Positions 9,001 to 16,405 of a stretch of 38,075 nt of DNA are shown here, in pieces (position 1 is the first letter of the stretch; each line of letters starts with the position of its first letter). This stretch comes from Candidatus Aminicenantes bacterium UBA2190 (lineage in GTDB: Bacteria; Acidobacteriota; Aminicenantia; UBA2199), in contig DCVK01000039.1 of NCBI GenBank assembly GCA_002335385.1, positions 1-38,075 of the forward strand. Reading direction: 5' to 3'. The notes below the pieces were generated by a model, which did no database searches, was not told where the DNA came from, and was given only the letters and a program-made list of their open reading frames with translations. Position numbers and translations under genes: made by a program.

Positions 9001-12000
9001 ACTGGATTCGCGAGTCGTCACCGGTTTTTTACCGGAGCTGGCCGCTTCGGGGCGCATGGCCTTTGCGTTGCATGTGGGCGGGACCATGAAAGACGTGGAA
9101 TGGAACGGCCGGATCGAGGTCATGGACAACAGCCTGCAATTCGAAGCGATCAATCTTTTTGCGAATCAGCTCAATGGCGCCGTCAGCATCAATAACGGCA
9201 AATTTGTCCTGGAAGGATGGAACGGCAATCTGAACGGCGGAACCGTCGAATTGCATGGGTCGGTGGCATTGGAAAAGCAGCAGCAGCCGGAAGTCGACCT
9301 GCGGCTGCAGATGGCGGACGTGAAATTCAACTTTCCCCAGGGCCTGTTTACGGACATTTCCGGTGAATTGCAACTGCGCACTTCCCGGCCGGATTATCTG
9401 CTCCGGGGAAACATCGACCTGAACGGCGGCAATTACAATGAGGCATTCCATGTCGGCTCCTATTTGTATGAAGTTTTGTTTGCCAGGAAAGAGATCCTTA
9501 TCGAGGGGGAGAAAGCGGGCATTCAAGAGCGGCTCCGGCTCGATATCCAGTTGCGAACCCTCCGGGCGATCGTGGTGGACAACAATGTTTCCCGAGCGGA
9601 ATTGAGTGCCGGGCTGACCGTAGGCGGGACGGTTTCCCGACCCCTGTTGACCGGAAGAATTCATGTTACGGAAGGAGGAAGCATTTTTTTCGGTAACAGG
9701 ATATTCGCCATTGAAAAAGGCCAGATCGATTTTGTCAATCCCAACGCGATCGAACCTGATTTCAATATCGATTCGCGCACGCAGGTCGGCGCATATGATG
9801 TTCGCTTGGCATTGAGCGGTCCCCCGCAGGCTTTCGTCGCCCGCTTTTCCTCCGTCCCGTCTCTTTCAGAACAAGCCATTGCCTCCATGCTCGCTACCGG
9901 CAAGGCGCCGGATGACCTGAGCGGCTCGGTCTTCTATGAAACCGGCAATGTCGCCCTGAATTACCTGGGCTATGCCGTTTCCGGGAAGCTGCAGGAGCTG
10001 ATCAAGAAAAATCTGGACCTGCATAGCTTCCGCATCGACGGCAGCCTGCTGTCGTCAAAAGAGGATCCGGGCGCCAAGATAACGATCGGCAAGAATATCG
10101 CCCCCAACCTCGAATTGGCCTATTCGCAAGGGCTGCGGCAAACACAGGACCGGACGTGGGTCGTCAACTACAAGCCGTTGAAAAGTTTGAATTTCCAGGG
10201 AACCAAAAGCAGCATGGACCTGTACACCCTGGGTGTTCAATACCGGCTCAGCTTTCATTCCGCCAAGGGCGCAGCGGTTCCGGCCGACACCCAAGTCAGG
10301 AAACCGGGGCCTTTGCTCATCGAGAAAATCCAGATCGAGGGAGATGCGGTCCTGGCGCGGTCCGTGATCATGAAGCGGATCCAGCAGAAAGCAGGCCGTG
10401 TTTTCAGTTTTGCCAAGCTCCAGGAAGACAGCGAGCGCCTCCGCGGGCTTTTCCGGAAGGAGGATTATCTTTCCGCCAGGATCTCGGCCAATTATTATCC
10501 GGGTGAAGGCGGGGTCACCCTGGTCTATCGGATCGCTCCCGGCAAGAAGGTTTTTCTCAACTTCCTGGGGGCGGGGACCCCGCAGTCCCTGAGGGAAGAA
10601 TGCCGCCGCCAGTGGCTGATGGGACAATTTGACATGCAGCGCGTCAGCAACGTGAACCGCGAGCTCACTCGCTTTTTTATCGGGAAAAAACACTTTCAAG
10701 TGAAGGTCTCTTCCCGCCGGGTAGAGAAAGGCCAGAGGTTGTTTGTTTATTTTTTCATTGCCCAGGGAAGAAAGTACGGCCGGTTGGAGTATGATCTGAC
10801 CGGGAATCGCCAGGTCACGAAAAAGGAGATCGTGCGGGAACTGAAGAAACAGCGGCTGGAGGCGCTGTTTTTTTCAGATCCCGGCGAAGTCAGGAAAAAG
10901 CTCGAGGGATTTTATAGAGACCGAGGGTTTGCCAAGGCAACGATCTCCATGCCGCAGATTTCCTTCCGTGATCATGAGGAGACGGCCGTGATCCGCTTTC
11001 ATATCGATGAGAACGCTTTATTCAGAATCAGCAAGGTCTCTTTTGCGGGGAGTGCTGTTATTCCCGAGGATGAATTAGTGGAGCTGTCCAAGCTGAAAAA
11101 AGGATTGCCGATCTCTGAACTCCAGGCCCAAGATCCCGTTGCCAGGATCGAGGAGTTTTATCGGGAAAAGGGCTTCAACCAGGTCAATATAACGCTGAAA
11201 TCTGTTTTGGCGGTCGAACAAGGCCTGGCCGACATCGAATTCACCGTCTCCGAGGGAGTGCAGAGTGTCATCAGTGAAATCAAAATCACCGGCAACAAGG
11301 AAACCCGGGGATCGACCATTCTCCGAGAACTGACCTTCCAGGCGGGCGATCGTGTCAATTTTTACGAGATCAACCAGTCCAGGAAAAACCTGTATGACCT
11401 GGGCATCTTTGACCTGGTCGATTTTGAATTGACGGAAGCAGCTGCCGTGCCGGCGAAGCCCGCCGTTCCCGATGGATCGGCGGCTGGCGGACAAAAAAAG
11501 TATTTCCAGGTCCGGATCAAGGTCAAGGAAAGCCCTGTTTACCACCTGCGGGGCGGCGGCCAGTACGACACGGATTCGCAATTGGCCGTCCGCTTGGAGG
11601 GGGAGAACAGCAATTTGTTCGGGTTGGCCCATTCCATCGGCGCCGGGTTCCAATGGAGCAGGAAGGAGATCGATGTCAGAGGGTATTACCGCCTCCCGTA
11701 TCTGTTTTTTAACAAAGGGAACACCATCGTCACCGCGTTTGCCAATCAAAAGGAGGAATCTTCCTTTCGCAATGATCGTCAGGGTTTCACCGTTCAGCAG
11801 CAGGTCTTTCTGGGTAAAACCCAGATCCTTTCGCTGAACTATACTAGAGAAAGAAGCGAAATGACGAACTATCTGGATCCCGGCTTGCTCACCGAGAGCG
11901 CTGATGTCGCCCACGTGACGCTTGGCTACTTCCATGACCAGCGGGATAATATCTTCAATCCCGCCAGGGGGATTTCGGTTTCCGGCAGCATCCAGCATGC

Positions 12001-12499
12001 GGCCAGGTTCATGGGTTCGGACTATCCCTTCACCCGCTATTCAGGGCAGCTCGATTTCTATTTGCGGGCAGCGCCCCGTTTGACCTGGGCCACCTCCCTG
12101 GGCGTCGGCCTGGTCGACGGGCGGGGGCAGACGCTTTCTCTGGCGGAGAAGTTTTTTGCCTCCGGCCGGGGAACTCTCCGGGGTTTCGCCGCCAACGAGG
12201 TGGGGCCGGTGGACGCGGCCACGGGCCAGGCGATCGGCGGCGAGGCGGTCCTGATCTTCCGGCAGGAGCTGCGCTGGCAGATCGTGCCGCTGATCAGCGT
12301 GGTCGGTTTTTCGGACTGGGGAAATATCTTCGCCAGGGGCGGCGATTTCGCGATCCTCAAGTTGCGAAAATCAGCGGGAATAGGGGTTCGCTTCCATCTG
12401 CAGCCATTGCTGCTCCGTTTGGATTGGGGGATGAAGCTCGATCGCCGCCCGGACGAGAAGTTTTCGTCTTTCTATTTCGGGATCGGCCATATCTTCTGA
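6083..12499 (+). CDS. TamB-TamA fusion: inner-membrane-anchored TamB-like bridge with C-terminal POTRA and Omp85 barrel
   Basis: One uninterrupted 2138-residue frame. Residues about 8-29 form an uncleaved-looking signal anchor after a KKK stretch. About 30-1180 is a long beta-rich AsmA/TamB-like repeat region. About 1187-1391 matches the TamB C-terminal (DUF490) pattern: GRIHVTEGGSIFFGNR, IDFVNPNAIEPDFNID, SLSEQAIASMLATG, GSLLSSKEDPGAKITIGK and a final YTLGVQYRLSF. From about 1408 come POTRA-like modules (IEKIQIEGDAVLARSVIMKR; then near 1565, 1645 and 1727, the last reading ISEIKITGNKETRGSTILRE). Residues about 1815-2138 are an Omp85 barrel with the RGF motif near 2033 and a terminal phenylalanine. 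TamB and TamA are normally separate proteins that touch through these same regions; here they are covalently joined. Expected role: lipid transport or outer-membrane protein assembly across the envelope. No clear Shine-Dalgarno. Much of the gene is visibly less GC-rich than its neighbours, while the last 450 bp look native. Confidence 0.92.
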   Translation: MRKKKTWIVGLAAMSFILVLFVFNKFFASPIVLSAINTYLGENFGTSVSAAASDFNIFSLGFSMEQPVFYAMGKKPGRAFLKAEKVEIRVTLDLLLGRKIHFRQIHLDKPYILVQILKDGSDNLPIIKPSAEMAAIPEFIFDRLTMSEMRVFWSDETNKMTLLSPILNVELIAKGDGDHQLSVDHSGPGELSIHGRNKKISKLHLDGRISHQRLAIAQAGMQIEKSELDISGVLSNWLAMQLDMQVKGNVSAGDFSDLLPPGSANRELGRLGRIRFGWQLVQDREFLKLNEIDISALHGEILGHAVISRLAEKTPHHLLLNWKGLDLSLLKGVLPADIFSYASGNMDVSFLTFARTALEGSLSAQFKPKAMRAHEPDGVALAGDLRLGFARGAILVKKAHLHSRGNSIQGEFNIDQDTLSGFIHGQINHLRGILLSLSPFNDTVRSLAEMKIDGEMRIAAALSGTMAKPVLQVRLTQGKIRNLTRSPLEFAGSLLLQNRVLQIGDMRISQSGGMVVVNGALSAGAAGQGMDLRLQSSGLDLAHWGRELPFALPPMQGILDFDVRLTKKPDVPFLFNTLADGEFSLSDFNFAQMQLGNVRGKINSTREKINFLLHIPSSNSELSGAMDLRQPFGTKIEISTRDGSLKEVARLLPMPIRDRLSGTVSGRAQVAFLPMQFRESLSISCEMSDLHMISGNRELRNKNPLHLAYRSGALAMEDVSFMMEQVEVHVSGELTSEARPGKEITVSAKGTGDFLSIFLPDLLLEGDLDAKIVIKGSMAAPVYSGSVRVEQGRLLTYSQALPLTNMHVQLELKDNLLILHSLRFNIRDGEVSGRGTVPMSWLKLPIGNLPHSQAMGTGNVDLTLSQCPLAGIAAFLVGSFPANTTGAVSGSIHFQGENPDLSDLVGSATLSLADLSINGLHFSLKEPIKIISKEQRIILQEVALFGQEDLQLTAKGFVGLQKEKPLEFSLKGKLDSRVVTGFLPELAASGRMAFALHVGGTMKDVEWNGRIEVMDNSLQFEAINLFANQLNGAVSINNGKFVLEGWNGNLNGGTVELHGSVALEKQQQPEVDLRLQMADVKFNFPQGLFTDISGELQLRTSRPDYLLRGNIDLNGGNYNEAFHVGSYLYEVLFARKEILIEGEKAGIQERLRLDIQLRTLRAIVVDNNVSRAELSAGLTVGGTVSRPLLTGRIHVTEGGSIFFGNRIFAIEKGQIDFVNPNAIEPDFNIDSRTQVGAYDVRLALSGPPQAFVARFSSVPSLSEQAIASMLATGKAPDDLSGSVFYETGNVALNYLGYAVSGKLQELIKKNLDLHSFRIDGSLLSSKEDPGAKITIGKNIAPNLELAYSQGLRQTQDRTWVVNYKPLKSLNFQGTKSSMDLYTLGVQYRLSFHSAKGAAVPADTQVRKPGPLLIEKIQIEGDAVLARSVIMKRIQQKAGRVFSFAKLQEDSERLRGLFRKEDYLSARISANYYPGEGGVTLVYRIAPGKKVFLNFLGAGTPQSLREECRRQWLMGQFDMQRVSNVNRELTRFFIGKKHFQVKVSSRRVEKGQRLFVYFFIAQGRKYGRLEYDLTGNRQVTKKEIVRELKKQRLEALFFSDPGEVRKKLEGFYRDRGFAKATISMPQISFRDHEETAVIRFHIDENALFRISKVSFAGSAVIPEDELVELSKLKKGLPISELQAQDPVARIEEFYREKGFNQVNITLKSVLAVEQGLADIEFTVSEGVQSVISEIKITGNKETRGSTILRELTFQAGDRVNFYEINQSRKNLYDLGIFDLVDFELTEAAAVPAKPAVPDGSAAGGQKKYFQVRIKVKESPVYHLRGGGQYDTDSQLAVRLEGENSNLFGLAHSIGAGFQWSRKEIDVRGYYRLPYLFFNKGNTIVTAFANQKEESSFRNDRQGFTVQQQVFLGKTQILSLNYTRERSEMTNYLDPGLLTESADVAHVTLGYFHDQRDNIFNPARGISVSGSIQHAARFMGSDYPFTRYSGQLDFYLRAAPRLTWATSLGVGLVDGRGQTLSLAEKFFASGRGTLRGFAANEVGPVDAATGQAIGGEAVLIFRQELRWQIVPLISVVGFSDWGNIFARGGDFAILKLRKSAGIGVRFHLQPLLLRLDWGMKLDRRPDEKFSSFYFGIGHIF

Positions 12500-12547
12500 C
12501 CATCGCTTCCCTGTCGGCCATATGTTCCCGTCCCGGGGAAAATGGCA

Positions 12548-12580
12548 GGGAGACGTTGGACGGATTCAGGAAGCAATAAG
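12548..12580 (+). pseudogene. Remnant of a second DUF3795 gene (last ten codons and stop)
   Basis: Reads R-E-T-L-D-G-F-R-K-Q-stop, against R-E-T-L-D-G-L-R-K-Q-stop at the end of the intact DUF3795 gene. Of the coding differences, two are silent (ctg/ttg, ggg/gga), one is L to F, and the stop is taa instead of tag. Nothing upstream of it is recognisable as the rest of the gene. Confidence 0.7.
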
Positions 12581-12618
12581 AATAAGTTCGAAGTTCGAAG
12601 TTTTCAAAACAATGACAT
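12549..12618 (+). repeat. Right copy of the 70-bp direct repeat flanking the TamB-TamA fusion gene
   Basis: Same length and order as 6004-6073 with 11 mismatches and no gaps. The repeat begins 49 bp after the fusion gene's stop codon; the left copy ends 9 bp before its start codon. The distance between copies is 6545 bp. Confidence 0.85.
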
Positions 12619-12741
12619 GAACGATCTTCGAGCTCCAGAGGTTCGCCGGTAAGGAAAGTGAACGCTGAATGGGAAAAAACATAGTTCGACCCCCTTGCAA
12701 TTTATCTTGTTTCTTCAACATCGAACATCGAACGTCGAACC
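12585..12741. repeat. Inverted heptamer-array element, TCGAAC family
   Basis: Left arm 12585-12605 is built of AGTTCGA, AGTTCGA, AGTTTTC. Right arm 12714-12741 is TTCAACA, TCGAACA, TCGAACG, TCGAACC, whose reverse complement (GTTCGACGTTCGATG) matches the left arm. Each arm has a period of exactly 7 bp. Spacer of 108 bp. Further GAAC heptamers (GAACATT, GAACCTG) follow at 12756-12769. Confidence 0.75.
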
Positions 12742-12807
12742 CTTCTTAATCTCCTGAACATTGAACCTGCCTCAGCATGGGAGTCGCTTTCTTCCCCGTC
12801 ACGCTCC

Positions 12808-12978
12808 TCAGCGGGGACCTTCAGTGCCGTCATTCGTCACAGAACTTCGGTTCTCCTTGAGTCTGCGCAGCATTTCCCTGATATCTCTGGCACCGCGGAG
12901 GGCGACGTAGATCGTGATCGTGGAGTACCAGAGGATGCAGGCGGCAGCGAGCAGTTTCCAGAAAAAAGGGCCGATCAT
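12808..12978 (-). CDS. Small single-span membrane protein coupled to the symporter
   Basis: 56 residues starting MIGPFFWKLLAAACILWYST. One transmembrane helix (about 5-27) is followed by a basic, probably cytoplasmic tail (RGARDIREMLRRLKENR). Its ATG overlaps the symporter stop as ATGA (12975-12978), which implies translational coupling. Several sodium/solute symporters (ActP, PanF and others) have a small membrane partner encoded next to them, so an accessory subunit is the likely role (inference). I do not recognise the exact family. A longer frame to 13290 is only a shadow of the symporter. Confidence 0.72.
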   Translation of the reverse strand: MIGPFFWKLLAAACILWYSTITIYVALRGARDIREMLRRLKENRSSVTNDGTEGPR

Positions 12979-14489
12979 TTCGTCTTCTCCAGGCTGGGCT
13001 TCCTGAGCAGGGAGCCGATGATCATGGCAGCGGCTGCCAGCCCATACGCGGCGATCCCCGAGTGGTAGGGACCGATGTTCCCGCGTACCCAAACCGACGT
13101 GGCCGGTACCTGCTCCAGCACCAGGTAAATGACGGGTACGGCCGCCCCGCAGGCGATGGCCGCCGCAGCGCCCAGCGAATTGGCGCGCGGCCAGTAGCAG
13201 CAGGCCACCAGCAGCACCGACATGCTCGAGAGGTAGATCGTGCCGGTGACTCCCAGGTAGGTCCACAGGTCGCCTTTCAGCGGATACCACAGGCCGTAGA
13301 CCAAAAGAAAGAGGCCGATGGCGGCCACGATCAGGCGGTTCAGGCGCAGGCCGCGGCGCTCCGACCAGTTTTTTCTGCGCCAGGGGGCCAGGATGTCATT
13401 GTAGATCACGCTGGCCCAGGTCAGCATGTAGGAGGAATCCGTGGACATGTCGGCGGCCAGCATAGCCGCCACCAGCAGCCCCATCAGCCCGACCGGCAGG
13501 AAGGCAGCGAGGAAGCGCGGCATGGCCTGCAGGCTGTCGGCGGCCGGCCCCAGCATGGCCAGGGCGGCGATGCCCCAGATGCCGGGGATGAGGAAGCGGG
13601 CCACGAAAAAGAAACTGGTGCGCGTGTAGACCTTCTGCCCCGTCTTGGCGTCGCGGGCCGCCAGCACGCGCTGGATGACCGCCATCCAGGTCAGCACCGC
13701 GGCCAGGTTGAGCAGTGCGTTGAAGAGCACGTAGGCCCATCCCATCTGCGGATGACTGAAGGGGTTGAAGCCGCCGCTGCCGTGCGCGGCCTGGACAGTC
13801 TGCACCAGCCGCCCCCAGCCGACCTTGAGCAGCACGAGCACCGTCACCGCCAGCATGCCGGCGCTCATGACGATGAACTGCAGGTAGTCGGTGACCAGCA
13901 CCGAGAGCATGCCGCCCAGGACGGTGTAGGCGGCCACCATCAGCAGCAGAGCCGTCATGGCCAGCTCCAGCGTGTGGGCCTGCATCCAGGCGGCCAGGCC
14001 CGCCGTGCCGGGCGCCGCCTGCAGGGAGATCCCGGTCACCTGCACCAGGAACTCACCGCCGGTGCGCAGGAACATGCCCATGTTGAGCAGGCCACCCAGG
14101 ACGATCACCACGCCGGCGGCGCGGCGCACGCGCGGGCCGAAGCGGCGCTCGAACAGTTCCGGGAGCGTCACCACGCCGCTAAGGCGCAGGGGCTTGATGC
14201 AGAAGCCGGTGAGGCCGACCGCCAGCATGGCCAGGGCGTAGAGGATGCCCGGGGTGGCCCCGGCGAACCCGTAGCGGAAGCCGTTCTCGGCCGAGTACAT
14301 GCAGGTGACGATGCCGAACTCGGTGGCCGCCAGCGAGGCCACCCCCAGGTAGACGCTCATCTCGCGGCCGGCGACCAGGAAGTCCTCGACGCGGCCGATG
14401 TACTTGCGCATCATCAGACCTGCCGCCATGGTGGCCAGGAGGTAGAGTCCGACGATGCTGCCGTCGACCGCCCAGTTGAAGTGAACCAT
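12975..14489 (-). CDS. Sodium/solute symporter family (SSS) transporter
   Basis: 504 residues with about 13-14 hydrophobic helices. Family features are RKYIGRVEDFLVAGREMSVYLGVASLAATEFG near the N-terminus, then the GFAGATPGILYALAMLAVG helix and AAMLAADMSTDSSYMLTWASVIYNDILAP (about 340-370), the conserved TM8-9 segment of SSS proteins. It would import a solute with Na+. It is divergent from the GH9/GH20 genes, so amino sugars or chitin oligosaccharides are the likely cargo (inference from context). The start at 14489 has no Shine-Dalgarno but sits 6 nt downstream of a TACAAT box. Coupled by ATGA overlap to a 56-residue membrane protein. Confidence 0.9.
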   Translation of the reverse strand: MVHFNWAVDGSIVGLYLLATMAAGLMMRKYIGRVEDFLVAGREMSVYLGVASLAATEFGIVTCMYSAENGFRYGFAGATPGILYALAMLAVGLTGFCIKPLRLSGVVTLPELFERRFGPRVRRAAGVVIVLGGLLNMGMFLRTGGEFLVQVTGISLQAAPGTAGLAAWMQAHTLELAMTALLLMVAAYTVLGGMLSVLVTDYLQFIVMSAGMLAVTVLVLLKVGWGRLVQTVQAAHGSGGFNPFSHPQMGWAYVLFNALLNLAAVLTWMAVIQRVLAARDAKTGQKVYTRTSFFFVARFLIPGIWGIAALAMLGPAADSLQAMPRFLAAFLPVGLMGLLVAAMLAADMSTDSSYMLTWASVIYNDILAPWRRKNWSERRGLRLNRLIVAAIGLFLLVYGLWYPLKGDLWTYLGVTGTIYLSSMSVLLVACCYWPRANSLGAAAAIACGAAVPVIYLVLEQVPATSVWVRGNIGPYHSGIAAYGLAAAAMIIGSLLRKPSLEKTK

Positions 14490-14495
14490 GGCGGC

Positions 14496-14524
14496 ATTGT
14501 ACCTGCCGGGTTATAAAATGAAAA
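14496..14524 (-). promoter_or_regulatory. Putative promoter of the symporter gene, leaderless arrangement
   Basis: On the minus strand TTTTCA, 17 bp, TACAAT (14501-14496), then 6 nt to the ATG at 14489. The geometry predicts transcription starting at or beside the start codon. Confidence 0.5.
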
Positions 14525-14591
14525 GGATCCTGTCGCCTGTCCGACCGGTCTGACGGGAATTCACCGCTCGATTGAACTGCTGCTCCTGTGC

Positions 14592-14597
14592 TACAAT
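14592..14597 (+). promoter_or_regulatory. Putative -10 box of the GH9-GH20 operon
   Basis: TACAAT lies 13 nt before the GH9 ATG at 14611. A TTGAAC sits 14 bp upstream, too close to be a normal -35, so only the -10 is proposed. Confidence 0.35.
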
Positions 14598-14610
14598 GTC
14601 GCGGCGGTGG

Positions 14611-16395
14611 ATGATGAAGAAGATCGCGTTTTGGGGCACCCTTCTGGCGTTCGCGGCTGCGCTGCCGGCTGGCGGCGGGGCGCGGATTCTGGTCAATCAC
14701 CTGGGCTACGAGTGCCGCCTGGCAAAGAAAGCCGTGATCGCCGCACCCGAGTCGCCCCCCTTGACGCGCTTCACACTGGTCGATGGGCGCGACAAAACGG
14801 TCCTGGAAGGGAAAATGGTTCGCGCCGGAGCAGTACCGGGCTGGAAAGGGCGCCATTTCTGGGTCGCCGACTTCAGCCGTTGGCAGGTCCCCGGGCGCTT
14901 CCGCCTCGTCGTGTCCGGTCCGAGTATTGCCACCGTCTCCGAGCCTTTCGAGATCCGGGACGGGCTGCTGGCCGACTCCTGCCTTTCCGACATCCTCTTT
15001 TATTTCAAGAGCCAGCGATGCTCGGGCGAGTATGACTCCTTCGACTGCCATGTCCCCTTTTTCGGCGGCCGTCCGGGGACGGTCGATGTCCATGGCGGCT
15101 GGTTTGACGCTTCCGGCGACGACAGCAAGTACCTGACCCACCTGAGCTATGCCGCCTACATGAACCCGCAGCAGCAGCCGCAGGTGGTCTGGAACCTGCT
15201 GGCCGCCGCCGACCTGATGCGCGGCGCCATGCGCGAACGTCTGCGCAGCCTGATCCGGCGCGTTGAGGACGAGGCGCGGCACGGGGCCGATTTTCTTGTG
15301 CGCATGCAGGATCCCGCGGGATACTTCTATACCACGGTGCACGACATCTGGACTCACGAGCCCGGGGACCGCACCATCTGCTCGTTCCGCCTGCAGACCG
15401 GCGAGCGCGACGACAAGTACAGGGCAGGCTGGCGCATGGGCGCCGGCTCGGCCATCGCCGCCCTGGCCCGGGCTTCTGTCCTGGGCGGGGGCGGGGATTT
15501 CCCGGCCGCCGCTTACCTGGCGGCGGCGAAAAAGGGCTTCCGCCACCTGCAAAAGCACAATCGCGAGTATCTCGAGGATGGCCGCGAGAATATCATTGAT
15601 GACTATTGCGCCCTGTTGGCGGCGTGCGAACTGTTCAAGGCAACGGGGGAGGCGGAATTCCTGCCGGAGGCGCGCTCCCGGGCGGCGTCATTGTGCGCGC
15701 GCCTGGCCATGGACGAAAAATACCAGGGCTGGTGGCGCGCTGACGACAAGGGCGAGCGGCCGTTCTGGCACGCGGTCGAGGCCGGGCTGCCGGTAGTGGC
15801 GCTGCTGCGCTACCTCGAGATCGAGCCCGACGAGGCTCGCAGAAGAAACGCGCGCGTCGCCGTCGCAACATCCCTGCGCTTCGAACTGGACATCACCGCC
15901 GAGGTCTTCAACCCCTTTGGCCAGGCGCGGCAGTACGTCCAGGGGACAAAGAGCCCAAGGCGTTCCGCCTTCTTCATGCCCCACGACAATGAGAGCGGCT
16001 ACTGGTGGCAGGGGGAGAACGCCCGCCTGGCCTCGCTGGCCGCCGCGGCGCTGCTAGCAGTACCGCGGATCGTTGGGCCGGCCGGGGAGGCGCTTCGGCG
16101 CTACGCCGTCGACCAGCTTGACTGGATCCTGGGGCTGAACCCCTTCGACGCCTGCATGCTGCAGGGTCGGGGGCGGAACAGCCCCGACTATCTGCCCGGC
16201 TTCCCCAACGCCCCGGGCGGCATCTGCAACGGAATCACCTCCGGCATGGAGGATGCGGATGACATTGCCTTCCTGCCTCCGCCCTGGGACGCCGACCCCA
16301 GCCACAACTGGCGCTGGTCGGAGCAGTGGCTGCCCCACGGCGCCTGGATGTTTCTGGCGCTGGCGGCCTTGGATGGCGCACGGCCGGCCGAATGA
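14611..16395 (+). CDS. Glycoside hydrolase family 9 enzyme, probably acting on glucosamine/chitin oligosaccharides
   Basis: 594 residues with a signal peptide (about 1-23, ending LPAGGGA). An N-terminal Ig-like CelD_N-type domain (ILVNHLGYECRLAKKAVI, about 26-115) precedes the (alpha/alpha)6 GH9 barrel. Catalytic landmarks: HGGWFDASGDDSKY (161-174), equivalent to the GGWYDAGDxxKY segment carrying the catalytic aspartates (D166 and D170 or D171), with a one-residue expansion; NPFDACMLQGRG; and WRWSEQWLPHGAWMFLAL near the C-terminus with E571 as the probable acid. Some GH9 members are exo-beta-glucosaminidases or act on chitobiose. The adjoining GH20 gene makes that more likely than cellulase activity (inference). 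I start it at 14611 (MMKK); 14614 is equally possible. The GH20 gene begins 10 bp after its stop. Confidence 0.88.
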   Translation: MMKKIAFWGTLLAFAAALPAGGGARILVNHLGYECRLAKKAVIAAPESPPLTRFTLVDGRDKTVLEGKMVRAGAVPGWKGRHFWVADFSRWQVPGRFRLVVSGPSIATVSEPFEIRDGLLADSCLSDILFYFKSQRCSGEYDSFDCHVPFFGGRPGTVDVHGGWFDASGDDSKYLTHLSYAAYMNPQQQPQVVWNLLAAADLMRGAMRERLRSLIRRVEDEARHGADFLVRMQDPAGYFYTTVHDIWTHEPGDRTICSFRLQTGERDDKYRAGWRMGAGSAIAALARASVLGGGGDFPAAAYLAAAKKGFRHLQKHNREYLEDGRENIIDDYCALLAACELFKATGEAEFLPEARSRAASLCARLAMDEKYQGWWRADDKGERPFWHAVEAGLPVVALLRYLEIEPDEARRRNARVAVATSLRFELDITAEVFNPFGQARQYVQGTKSPRRSAFFMPHDNESGYWWQGENARLASLAAAALLAVPRIVGPAGEALRRYAVDQLDWILGLNPFDACMLQGRGRNSPDYLPGFPNAPGGICNGITSGMEDADDIAFLPPPWDADPSHNWRWSEQWLPHGAWMFLALAALDGARPAE

Positions 16396-16405
16396 GGAGA
16401 TAAGG

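Larger units (their letters stand above)
12500..12807. other. Intergenic region (308 bp) between convergent genes, repeat-rich
   Basis: Holds the right copy of the 70-bp direct repeat with a DUF3795 3'-end remnant, then an inverted pair of TCGAAC-type heptamer arrays. No intact gene is visible. The remainder is AT-richer than the flanking genes. Confidence 0.7.

Noticed and set aside
6083..12499. Possibility that the giant gene is two adjacent genes merged by misreading
   Set aside because: The frame is continuous through the junction with no in-frame stop, and no internal ribosome site or second signal peptide is visible before the POTRA region.
12585..12741. Heptamer arrays as a CRISPR array or phage attachment site
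   Set aside because: Units are 7 bp with no unique spacers between them, and there are no cas or integrase genes, so neither reading fits.
13062..14516. A 484-codon plus-strand frame opposite the symporter
   Set aside because: Extremely His/Gln/Gly-rich mirror of a membrane protein; no homology pattern.
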